This document shows, in pieces, positions 7,937-15,039 of a stretch of 43,584 nucleotides of DNA. The translations under genes and the position numbers were made by a program. How positions within the stretch are numbered: position 1 is the stretch's first letter; each line of letters starts with the position of its first letter. A model generated the notes under the pieces. That model made no database searches, was not told where the DNA came from, and saw only the letters and a list, made by a program, of their open reading frames with translations. The DNA is from an uncultured Rhodospirillales bacterium (GTDB lineage Bacteria > Pseudomonadota > Alphaproteobacteria > Acetobacterales > Acetobacteraceae): contig CAIMWH010000088.1 of the NCBI GenBank assembly GCA_903845065.1, positions 1 to 43,584 of the forward strand. Reading direction: 5' to 3'.

Positions 7937-9064
7937 ATGCGCATCCGCACCACCCATGTCGGCTCCCTGCCGCGCTCCGCCATCGTGGCCGACCTGCTGT
8001 TCGGTCAGGAAAAGGGGCTGCCGTTCGAGCCCGCCGCCTATCACGCCATCATGGCCGAGGCGACGACCGCCATCCTGGCCCGCCAGTGCCAGGCCGGCGT
8101 GGATATTCCGTCCGATGGCGAGACCTCGAAAATCTCCTACGCCACCTACATCAAGGACCGCCTGACCGGCTTCGAGGGCGACAGCCCGCGTTCCCCGCCG
8201 CAGGACCTGGCCGATTATCCGAGCTTCCTCGAACGCCTCGCCAAGGCCGGCGGCACCCCCGCCTATCGCCGCCCGCGCTGCGTCGGGCCGATCACCGTAA
8301 AGTCGATGGCGCCGCTCGAACGCGATATCGCCAACATGAAGGCCGGCATGGCGGCGTCGGGGTACACCGAGGGCTTCATGAACGCCGCCAGCCCCGGGGT
8401 GATCGCGCTGTTCCAGCCCTCCGACCATCACGCGAGCCTGGACGCCTATTTGTTCGACCTCGCCGCCGCCATGCGGGTGGAATACGAGGCCATCGTCGCC
8501 GCCGGACTGACGGTGCAGATTGACGCGCCCGATCTCGGGCTCGGCCGCCACATGATGTACAAGGACCTCGACGACGCCGGCTTCCTCAAGCGCCTCGCCG
8601 TGCATATCGAGGCGCTCAACAGCGCCCTGGTGAACATTCCGCGTGACCGCATCCGCCTGCACATCTGCTGGGGCAATTACGAGGGACCGCACACCCGCGA
8701 CATCACGCTCGAAGCGGTACTGCCCGAACTGCTCAAGGCGCGCACCGGCGCCCTGCTGTTCGAAGCCGCCAACCCGCGCCACGCTCATGAATGGACGGTG
8801 TGGCAGGGCGCAAAGATCCCCGACGACCTGACCCTGGTGCCGGGGTGCCTGGATTCCACCACCAACTTCGTCGAGCACCCCGAACTGGTGGCCCAGCGCC
8901 TGGCCAATTTCGTGCGCGCCGTCGGGCCGGAGCGGGTGATCGCCGGCACCGATTGCGGCTTCTCCACCTTCGCCGGCTTCGGCGTGGTCGATCCCGCAAT
9001 CGTCTGGACCAAGCTGGAATCCCTCGCCGCCGGCGCCGCGCTGGCGAGCGCGCGGGCCGGCTGA
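7937..9064 (+). CDS. MetE-core-like methyltransferase (cobalamin-independent methionine synthase II family)
   Basis: A 375-residue protein corresponding to the catalytic C-terminal barrel of methionine synthase MetE without its N-terminal barrel. It opens with the family signature TTHVGSLPR. The zinc site is complete: His242 and Cys244 (RLHICWGN), Glu276 (LLFEAANPRH) and Cys340 (IAGTDCGF). In MetE the zinc activates homocysteine thiolate for methyl transfer; many stand-alone core proteins act on other methyl donors and thiols. Its position as the last gene of an import/catabolic operon suggests transfer of a methyl group from the catabolised compound rather than housekeeping methionine synthesis. 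Start ATG 7937 lies 9 bp after the preceding stop; its Shine-Dalgarno is weak. Confidence 0.85.
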   Translation: MRIRTTHVGSLPRSAIVADLLFGQEKGLPFEPAAYHAIMAEATTAILARQCQAGVDIPSDGETSKISYATYIKDRLTGFEGDSPRSPPQDLADYPSFLERLAKAGGTPAYRRPRCVGPITVKSMAPLERDIANMKAGMAASGYTEGFMNAASPGVIALFQPSDHHASLDAYLFDLAAAMRVEYEAIVAAGLTVQIDAPDLGLGRHMMYKDLDDAGFLKRLAVHIEALNSALVNIPRDRIRLHICWGNYEGPHTRDITLEAVLPELLKARTGALLFEAANPRHAHEWTVWQGAKIPDDLTLVPGCLDSTTNFVEHPELVAQRLANFVRAVGPERVIAGTDCGFSTFAGFGVVDPAIVWTKLESLAAGAALASARAG

Positions 9065-9073
9065 CATGCCTCG

Positions 9074-9091
9074 CCCCGGTTCAGGCCGGGG
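9074..9091. terminator. Possible bidirectional hairpin between convergent genes
   Basis: CCCCGG (9074-9079) pairs with CCGGGG (9086-9091) across a 6-base loop, between the operon end at 9064 and the convergent acetyltransferase stop at 9081. There is no T-run on either side, so termination is only a guess. Confidence 0.3.
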
Positions 9092-9596
9092 TGGGCGGCG
9101 CCATGATGCGGGCCATCGCGAAGGCATCCACCAGGGTGCCATCGCGCAGCGCATAGGCGCGATGCGTGCCTTCCGCCTGGAATCCACACCGCCGATAAAG
9201 CGCAATCGCCGGCACGTTGTCGGTCCACACCGTCAGTTCCAGGCGCTGCAACCCCATCCATTTGTCCGCGATATCGAGCGCCGCGGCCATCAGCCGGGTG
9301 CCGATCCGCCGCGACACCCAGGCATCGTGCACCCCCATGCCGATCCCGCCGGCATGCGCCCGCCGCCCAGCCAGTCGGTTCAGCGCGATGGAGCCGACCA
9401 GTTGCGCGCCAGCGAACGCCAGCAGGTTGTGCCCGTCCGATGGTGCCTCCAGCCACCGCCGTATCGCCTCGGGGCTGACGAATGGCGGCCGCAGCGTACC
9501 GTGGCGAAAGCCGGGCAGGCACTGCATGGCGGCGATGGCCTCGGCGTCAGCCGGCCGGGCAGCACGGATCTCGATCTCGGGTGGTTCGGCGGTCAT
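9081..9596 (-). CDS. GNAT family N-acetyltransferase
   Basis: A 171-residue protein of the GCN5-related acetyltransferase fold, moving an acetyl group from acetyl-CoA to an amine. The order of elements is standard: N-terminal IEIRAARPADAEAIAAM, central LVGSIALNRL, then GIGMGVHDAWVSRRIGTRLM (the pyrophosphate-binding R/Q-x-x-G-x-A loop is here R-x-x-G-T), then LELTVWTDNVPAIALYRRCGFQAEGTHR, the usual C-terminal ALYRRCGF strand-helix. Closest in style to ribosomal-protein or small-molecule acetyltransferases with a DNxxAIxLY motif. It is convergent with the catabolic operon, so probably not part of it. Substrate unknown. Confidence 0.88.
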   Translation of the reverse strand: MTAEPPEIEIRAARPADAEAIAAMQCLPGFRHGTLRPPFVSPEAIRRWLEAPSDGHNLLAFAGAQLVGSIALNRLAGRRAHAGGIGMGVHDAWVSRRIGTRLMAAALDIADKWMGLQRLELTVWTDNVPAIALYRRCGFQAEGTHRAYALRDGTLVDAFAMARIMAPPTPA

Positions 9597-9639
9597 CTCG
9601 GTGTCCTCTGTGAAGGTGGACAGCGAGGGATCAAATTTT

Positions 9640-9660
9640 CCCCGCCATCCGATGGCGGGG
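9640..9660. repeat. Perfect 10-bp palindrome in divergent gap
   Basis: A perfect 10-bp inverted repeat with a single central base, CCCCGCCATC / GATGGCGGGG, lies in the 260-bp gap between divergent genes (acetyltransferase and metallo-hydrolase), 44 bp upstream of the acetyltransferase start and next to AAATTTT. It could be an operator or a hairpin in the acetyltransferase leader; nothing shows which. Confidence 0.45.
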
Positions 9661-9856
9661 GTGTGATGCGCGAGGTCGCCGTCAGCCGTCGCGATGCCAC
9701 GCCCCGCCGCGGCGGGTCATAAGCATGGCGTGAAGCTGTACGGTGTGGCGCATGCGGGCAGTGCAACAAACCCGGGCGGCGCTGTAAAGCCCGAAGGCGG
9801 TTTGTCAGGTCCGCCATGCGCCACTAGCATCCGCGCCGACCGCAGGGAGACAACAC

Positions 9857-10732
9857 ATGGCCACCACGTTCCAGATCGGCGACATCCGCATCGATCGCAT
9901 CATCGAGGGCGAATACCCGTTCACTTCGGCGCTCAGCTTCCTGCCCGGCCTGACGCCCGAACTGCTCGCCGAAAACCGCGACTGGCTGCGCGCCGCCGGT
10001 GCGCTCGATGAGCGGGACTGGCTGGTGCTGTGCATCCAGTCCTACGTGCTGCGCACGCCGCATCACAACATCCTCGTCGATACCTGCGTCGGCAACGACA
10101 AATCGCGCCCCACCCGGCCGATCTGGGACATGAAGACCGACGACCACTACATGCGCGCCTTGGCCGCCGCCGGGCTGCGGGTGGAGGATATCGATTGCGT
10201 GATGTGCACCCACCTGCATGTCGACCACGTCGGCTGGAACACGAAACTGCTCGATGGCCGCTGGGTGCCGACTTTTCCCAATGCCAAATACCTGTTTGCC
10301 CAGAACGAATACGACTACTGGGCGGCACAGAACGCCAAGGCGCCGGTGCTGCCGTTCGCCGACTCGGTGCTGCCGATCGTCGAAGCCGGCCGCCACCAGT
10401 TCGTCAGCAGCGCGCTGGAATTCAACGACCACATCCGCCTGCTGCCGACGCCGGGCCACACGCCCGATCATTTCGCGGTGGCCATCGGCCGTGGGCGTGA
10501 CGCCGCGGTGATCACCGGAGACCTCATCCACAGCGCGCTGCAGGCGCGCTATCCCGAGATGTCGATGCTGGCCGACGTCGACAAGGTACAGTCCGGCGCC
10601 ACCCGCCGCGCCTTCCTCGAACGCTATTGCGACACCGATACCCAGTGCTGCACGGCGCATTTCCCCTCACCCTCGCGCGTGAGGGTGAAGCGCTGGGGCG
10701 AGGGGTTCCGCTGCGACCCGGTCACGGACTGA
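9857..10732 (+). CDS. Metallo-beta-lactamase-fold hydrolase
   Basis: A 291-residue MBL-fold enzyme. The dinuclear metal motif HLHVDHVGWN (HxHxDH) lies near residues 118-126, followed by the later ligands in PTPGHTPDH and an Asp in ITGDLIHSA, with a last histidine in CTAHFP. The N-terminus (FQIGDIRIDRIIEG) and NILVDTCVGNDK are typical of the lactonase-like/quorum-quenching-like subgroup, which hydrolyses lactones or esters; specificity is not assured. The start is well supported by AGGGAG 7 bp before the ATG. The next gene starts 4 bp after its stop, so the two are likely co-transcribed. Confidence 0.88.
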   Translation: MATTFQIGDIRIDRIIEGEYPFTSALSFLPGLTPELLAENRDWLRAAGALDERDWLVLCIQSYVLRTPHHNILVDTCVGNDKSRPTRPIWDMKTDDHYMRALAAAGLRVEDIDCVMCTHLHVDHVGWNTKLLDGRWVPTFPNAKYLFAQNEYDYWAAQNAKAPVLPFADSVLPIVEAGRHQFVSSALEFNDHIRLLPTPGHTPDHFAVAIGRGRDAAVITGDLIHSALQARYPEMSMLADVDKVQSGATRRAFLERYCDTDTQCCTAHFPSPSRVRVKRWGEGFRCDPVTD

Positions 10733-10736
10733 CCCG

Positions 10737-11435
10737 TTGCGCCTGCTCGCCTGGAACATCCGCGCCGGCGGCGGCAGCAGGCTCGATGGCATCATGGCCG
10801 CGATCGCCGGGCATGATGCCGATGTCCTGGTGTTGAGCGAAGACCATCCCGGCCCGGCCGGCGCCCGGCTGCGCGCTGCCCTCGCCGGCCTCGGCTACAG
10901 TCACGCCACCCGCACCGAGCCGGCGTCCGGCCGCAAGGGCGTGCTGATCGCCGCCCGCCGCCGGCTGCGCGATCTCGGCCCGATCCACGCCGGACTGGCC
11001 GAACCGTGGAAGCTGGTGGCGGCCGAGGTCGGTGGCGTCCATGTCGCGGGCGTCTACATGCCGAACCTGCTGGCGAAAACCCCCTACTGGGAGGCGCTGC
11101 TCGCCCACCTGGCGCCGCTGGGCGATCACCCCGTCCTGGCCCTGGGAGACTTCAACACCTGCCGGCATTACCTCGATGAAACCGGCGCGACCGATCGCTG
11201 CGCCCATTTCATGGACCGCGTGGAGACCATCGGCTTCCATGACGCCTGGCGCCGCCACCATCCCGAACGCATCGAGCACACCTGGTTCAGCCACCGCCAC
11301 AACGGCTTCCGGCTGGACCACGCCTTCGCCTCATCCCCCGTGCGGGTGCGCGAAATCGCCTACAGCCAGGCCGAGCGCACGGCCGGACTGTCCGACCACG
11401 CGCTCATGCTGGTCGGCCTCGGGCACCGCGCGTAG
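10737..11435 (+). CDS. Endonuclease/exonuclease/phosphatase-fold protein
   Basis: A 232-residue protein of the EEP superfamily (exonuclease III/DNase I fold). Catalytic motifs are in the right order: WNIRAGGG at the N-terminus (Asn), VLSED (metal-binding Glu), LALGDFNTCRHYLD (Asp/Asn), a WFSHRHNGFRLDHAF segment, and LSDHALM (Asp/His). These enzymes cleave phosphodiesters or phosphomonoesters with Mg2+. A TTG start at 10737 is chosen because translation from it gives the exact family beginning, MRLLAWNIR. The gene follows the MBL hydrolase by 4 bp. Whether the substrate is nucleic acid or a small phosphate ester cannot be told. Confidence 0.85.
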   Translation: MRLLAWNIRAGGGSRLDGIMAAIAGHDADVLVLSEDHPGPAGARLRAALAGLGYSHATRTEPASGRKGVLIAARRRLRDLGPIHAGLAEPWKLVAAEVGGVHVAGVYMPNLLAKTPYWEALLAHLAPLGDHPVLALGDFNTCRHYLDETGATDRCAHFMDRVETIGFHDAWRRHHPERIEHTWFSHRHNGFRLDHAFASSPVRVREIAYSQAERTAGLSDHALMLVGLGHRA

Positions 11436-11445
11436 GCCCGCCGGA

Positions 11446-11826
11446 TCAGCTCCGTTCGAGCAGCTCGATCGAAACCCCCTCCGGCCCGCGCAGGAACGCG
11501 ATGCGCACGCCGGGGCGGATGGTATTGGGCTCCATGGTGAATTCCGCCCCCTTGGCCTTCAATTCCGCCACCACGGCATCGATCCCGGTCACGCTGAGAC
11601 CGAAATGGTCGAGCCCGAGATACGGTGACACCGGGGCGGCGGCGGCTTTGCCGGCCGGCGAATTGAGGATGAAGATGTCGAGCCCGCCCACCTTCATGTC
11701 GATGCGCGGCGCGCCGCCCGGAGCGCTGCGGATGATCTCGGCGCCGAACATCCGTTCGTAGAACGCCGCGGTCGCCTCCGGATCGGAGCTGCGCAGGTGG
11801 ATATGGTCGAAGGTGAAAACGGACAT
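11446..11826 (-). CDS. VOC (glyoxalase/bleomycin resistance) family protein
   Basis: A 126-residue single vicinal-oxygen-chelate domain made of two beta-alpha-beta3 repeats. It starts with TFDHIHLRSSDPEATAAFYERMFG, where the His is a probable metal ligand, and has LGLDHFGLSV (second metal-type His) and ends with FLRGPEGVSIELLER, where the Glu is the usual last ligand. The family includes glyoxalase I, extradiol dioxygenases, epimerases and resistance proteins. The ATG at 11826 was chosen by family start; the long upstream extension of this frame overlaps the membrane gene and is not coding. It is convergent with the preceding gene (10 bp apart). Confidence 0.88.
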   Translation of the reverse strand: MSVFTFDHIHLRSSDPEATAAFYERMFGAEIIRSAPGGAPRIDMKVGGLDIFILNSPAGKAAAAPVSPYLGLDHFGLSVTGIDAVVAELKAKGAEFTMEPNTIRPGVRIAFLRGPEGVSIELLERS

Positions 11827-11940
11827 TGCGGCGGCTCCCATATTTTGTCTGGCGTGACGGTAGCGCGGGCTTGTCCGGCGCGCCATGGCATGGGCATGAC
11901 TGCGGGGCACGCGCCGTGCCCCAGGGAACAGGTCTCGCCG

Positions 11941-13377
11941 ATGTTTTCGCCCTCCGCCCCACCAACCCGCTGGTTCGCCAGCCTTCCCACCGGCGTGGTG
12001 TACGTCCTCCTCCTGCTGATCGCGGTGGCCCCGCTCGGGCTGGTCCACGCGATGCTGGTGCCCCTTGGCCACGTACCGGACGAGCCGTTGCATGCGATGC
12101 GTGCGGACAGCCTCGCCCATGGCGAACTCGCCGGCCGCCGCCTCCCGGTGCCGCTGCCGGGTGGCATCGTGCCGCTCTCCTTCGTGGACGCCGATACCAT
12201 GCTGGTCGCGGTGATGCGCCAGCAACCCAGCGGCGCCGAGGGCGCGCTGACGGCGAGGGACCTCGGCATCGCCGACCTCAGCGCCTGGTCCCATGTGCGG
12301 GCGCCGGTGGCGATCGGTGTGCCCGGCACCTATTTCCCGGTGTTCAACCTGCCCGCGGCGCTGGTGATGGCGGCGGCGCCACCGCTCGGCATGGTGCCGG
12401 CACGCGCCGCCCATGCCGCCCGCCTGCTCGATCTCGGGATCACCCTGCTGATCGGCGCCGTCGCGCTGCTGGTCGCCCGGCGCGGCCATGCGCTGTTCCT
12501 CTGCTTGCTGGCGCTGCCGATGACGGTCTCGCTCGCCGCTTCGCTCAATATCGACGGTCTGCTGATCGCCACCAACGTCCTCGCCGCCAGCCTGCTGACC
12601 CGCGGCGGGTCGCGTGCCGCTTGGCGGGGCGCCGCGGCGGCATTGTTCTGCGTCTGCCTCGCCAAGCCGCCCTTCCTGCCATTGCTGATGGTACTGCCAT
12701 TCTTGAACCCGGGCGGCCCGTGGCGCGCGCGGGCCGGGATTGTCACCGGCCTCGTCGCGCTGGTCCTGGCGTGGTCGCTCCACGTTGTGCGCAATGTGGC
12801 CGGCAACGTGGAACGGGCGCCCTACCCCGCCGGCCCATGGTGGCCAGGCCCGCCCGGGCAGGTCTTCATCAGCACCGACAGCACCGCCCAACTCGCCGTG
12901 CTGCTCGCCCATCCCGCCCGCATCGTTGATCTGGCGGCCGGCGCCATCGACCTCGCCAGCCTGGAGGCGAGCATGATCGGCGTGCTCGGGCGGCTCGACC
13001 TGTTCCTGCCCGCGTTCCTCTATCCGCTGTGGCTGGCCGCCGCCGCCATCGCCGTGCTGAGCGAAATGGGCGGCCACGACCGCCACTCCCCCAAGCCCCG
13101 CCCCCTCCTCATCCTACTCGCGCTCGCCGCCAGCTACGTGCTGATTTGCGTCTCCACCTACCTGACCTGGACCCCGGTGGGAGCCGACCACCTAGCGGGC
13201 ATGCAAGGCCGCTATCTGCTTCCGTTGGTGCCGTTCCTCGCCCTCGCCTTGCCCCGCTTCCGCCTCCCCGGCGGCGGAACGCTGCACGCCGCCGGCATGC
13301 TGGCGCCAACCATCGCCGCCATTGCCGGTGCCATCACGCTGCCGATGGTGTTTCTCTCCGCCTACTACCTGCGTTGA
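11941..13377 (+). CDS. DUF2142-like polytopic membrane protein
   Basis: A ~478-residue integral membrane protein with roughly ten hydrophobic segments, starting with VVYVLLLLIAVAPLGLVHAM. The loop after the first helix has HVPDEPLHAMRADSLAHGE, the P-D-E-x-x-H motif of the DUF2142 family, which resembles membrane glycosyltransferases of the GT-C fold (an acidic residue in the first periplasmic loop). Family members often sit near polysaccharide genes; here the neighbours are unrelated, apart from the GT41 gene two genes away. The start is uncertain: ATG 11941 is preferred, with in-frame ATGs at 11890 and 11896. The 114-bp spacer to the divergent VOC gene must carry both promoters. Confidence 0.7.
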   Translation: MFSPSAPPTRWFASLPTGVVYVLLLLIAVAPLGLVHAMLVPLGHVPDEPLHAMRADSLAHGELAGRRLPVPLPGGIVPLSFVDADTMLVAVMRQQPSGAEGALTARDLGIADLSAWSHVRAPVAIGVPGTYFPVFNLPAALVMAAAPPLGMVPARAAHAARLLDLGITLLIGAVALLVARRGHALFLCLLALPMTVSLAASLNIDGLLIATNVLAASLLTRGGSRAAWRGAAAALFCVCLAKPPFLPLLMVLPFLNPGGPWRARAGIVTGLVALVLAWSLHVVRNVAGNVERAPYPAGPWWPGPPGQVFISTDSTAQLAVLLAHPARIVDLAAGAIDLASLEASMIGVLGRLDLFLPAFLYPLWLAAAAIAVLSEMGGHDRHSPKPRPLLILLALAASYVLICVSTYLTWTPVGADHLAGMQGRYLLPLVPFLALALPRFRLPGGGTLHAAGMLAPTIAAIAGAITLPMVFLSAYYLR

Positions 13378-13422
13378 CGCAGCCGCCGGATGCGCGGCGC
13401 CGAAATCTGCTAGAGATCGCCG

Positions 13423-15039
13423 ATGATCCGCCTGACCGAACTCAAGCTCCCACTCGACCACACCGATGCCGATCTCACCGCGGCGGTGCTCGAACGCCTC
13501 GGCATTCCGCCCGCCGCACTGCGCCACCGCGCGGTGTTCCGCCGGGCGGTCGATGCGCGGCGCAAATCACAGATCCACTTCACCTATACGGTCGATGTGG
13601 ACGTCGATGACGCGCCCGGCGTGCTGACCCGGCACACTGGCGATATCCACCTCCGCCCGACGCCCGATACCACCTACCGCCTGGTCGCCCGCGCGCCGGA
13701 GCAACTGGCCCACCGCCCGGTGGTGATCGGCACCGGCCCCTGCGGGCTGTTCGCCGGGTTGCTGCTGGCCCAGATGGGCTTCCGCCCGATCATCCTCGAT
13801 CGCGGCAAGATGGTGCGGGAGCGCACCAAGGATACCTGGGGCCTGTGGCGCCGTTCGGTGCTCAACCCGCAATCCAATGTGCAGTTCGGCGAAGGCGGCG
13901 CCGGCACCTTCTCCGACGGCAAGCTCTACAGCCAGATCAAGGACCCCGCCCATCGCGGCCGCAAGGTGCTGGAGGAGTTCGTCCGCGCCGGTGCGCCCGA
14001 GGAAATTCTCACCGTTGCCCACCCCCATATCGGCACTTTCCGCCTGGTCTCGATGGTGGAGCACCTGCGCGCCACCGTGGAAGCGCTGGGTGGCGAATAT
14101 CGCTTCGAGTCCCAGGTGGTGGATCTCGATCTCGCCGAGACCGCCACGGGCCACGCCATGCGCGGCGTCATCCTCGCCGACGGCAGCCGCATCGCGACCG
14201 ACCACGTCGTCCTCGCCGTCGGCCACAGCGCGCGGGACACCTTCGAGATGCTGCACGCCCGCCACGTGCAGATGGAAGCCAAGCCGTTCTCCATCGGCTT
14301 TCGCATCGAGCATCCGCAAGGCCTGATCGACCGCTGCCGCTACGGCAGCTTCGCCGGCCACAAGATGCTGGGCGCGGCCGACTACAAGCTGGTGCACCAC
14401 TGCGCCAACGGCCGCTCCGTCTACAGCTTCTGCATGTGCCCGGGCGGCACCGTGGTGGCCGCCACCTCGGAGCCCGGCCGCGTCGTCACCAACGGGATGA
14501 GCCAGTATTCACGCAACGAACGCAACGCCAACGCCGGCATCGTGGTGGGCATCACCCCGGTGGACTACCCCGGCGGACCGCTCGCCGGCATCGCCTTCCA
14601 GCGCCACTGGGAGGAGCAGGCCTTCGCGGCCGGTGGCGGCACCTACGCGGCCCCCGCCCAGCGCGTCGGCGACTTCCTTGCCGGGCGGCCGTCCGCCGCG
14701 GTCGGCAGCGTCATCCCCTCCTACCGGCCCGGCGTGCGCTGGACCGATTTGTCGTCCTGCCTGCCAGACTACGCCATCGCCGCGATCCGCGAGGCGCTGC
14801 CGATGTTCGACCGCCAGATCAAGGGCTTCGCCATGGATGACGCGGTGCTGACCGGGGTGGAAACTCGCACCTCCTCCCCCCTTCGCATTCCGCGTGACGC
14901 GAGGTTCGAGAGCCTGAACGTGCGCGGGCTGTATCCGGCGGGCGAAGGTGCCGGGTTTGCCGGGGGTATTCTCTCCGCCGGCGTCGATGGCATCCGGGTG
15001 GCGGAGGCCATCGCGCTCGATCTGGTCGGCGGAACCTAG
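13423..15039 (+). CDS. FAD-dependent dehydrogenase (COG2509-type)
   Basis: A 538-residue flavoprotein. An N-terminal ~85-residue alpha/beta domain (LTELKLPLDHTDADL ... VFRRAVDARRKSQIHFTY) precedes the FAD-binding dinucleotide fold at about residue 101 (VIGTGPCGLFAGLLLAQMG), then VQFGEGGAGTFSDGKLYSQIKD, a signature of this uncharacterised dehydrogenase group, and a C-terminal GEGAGFAGGILSAGVDGIRVAEAI that closes the FAD site. Length matches the family. The natural substrate of the family is not established. The ATG at 13423 is the first in a clean frame. Its stop overlaps the stop of the convergent glycosyltransferase by 3 bp. Confidence 0.87.
   Translation: MIRLTELKLPLDHTDADLTAAVLERLGIPPAALRHRAVFRRAVDARRKSQIHFTYTVDVDVDDAPGVLTRHTGDIHLRPTPDTTYRLVARAPEQLAHRPVVIGTGPCGLFAGLLLAQMGFRPIILDRGKMVRERTKDTWGLWRRSVLNPQSNVQFGEGGAGTFSDGKLYSQIKDPAHRGRKVLEEFVRAGAPEEILTVAHPHIGTFRLVSMVEHLRATVEALGGEYRFESQVVDLDLAETATGHAMRGVILADGSRIATDHVVLAVGHSARDTFEMLHARHVQMEAKPFSIGFRIEHPQGLIDRCRYGSFAGHKMLGAADYKLVHHCANGRSVYSFCMCPGGTVVAATSEPGRVVTNGMSQYSRNERNANAGIVVGITPVDYPGGPLAGIAFQRHWEEQAFAAGGGTYAAPAQRVGDFLAGRPSAAVGSVIPSYRPGVRWTDLSSCLPDYAIAAIREALPMFDRQIKGFAMDDAVLTGVETRTSSPLRIPRDARFESLNVRGLYPAGEGAGFAGGILSAGVDGIRVAEAIALDLVGGT

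Noticed and set aside
7085..9205. A 706-codon minus-strand open frame opposite the SnoaL and MetE-like genes.
   Set aside because: Shadow frame rich in G/A/H/D with no domain; the plus-strand genes are well supported.
10665..10695. Palindrome near the end of the MBL hydrolase, looking like a dispersed REP element.
   Set aside because: Its translation continues the family-typical C-terminus (AHFPSPS then KRWGEGFR), so no insertion is needed to explain it.
11827..13086. Upstream extension of the VOC frame to 546 codons.
   Set aside because: It is antisense to the membrane protein gene; the VOC family begins at 11826 and the complete domain is already there.
15036..15039. Overlapping stops of convergent genes as a regulatory device.
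   Set aside because: Tail-to-tail overlap by 3 bp is common in compact genomes and nothing else marks it as special.
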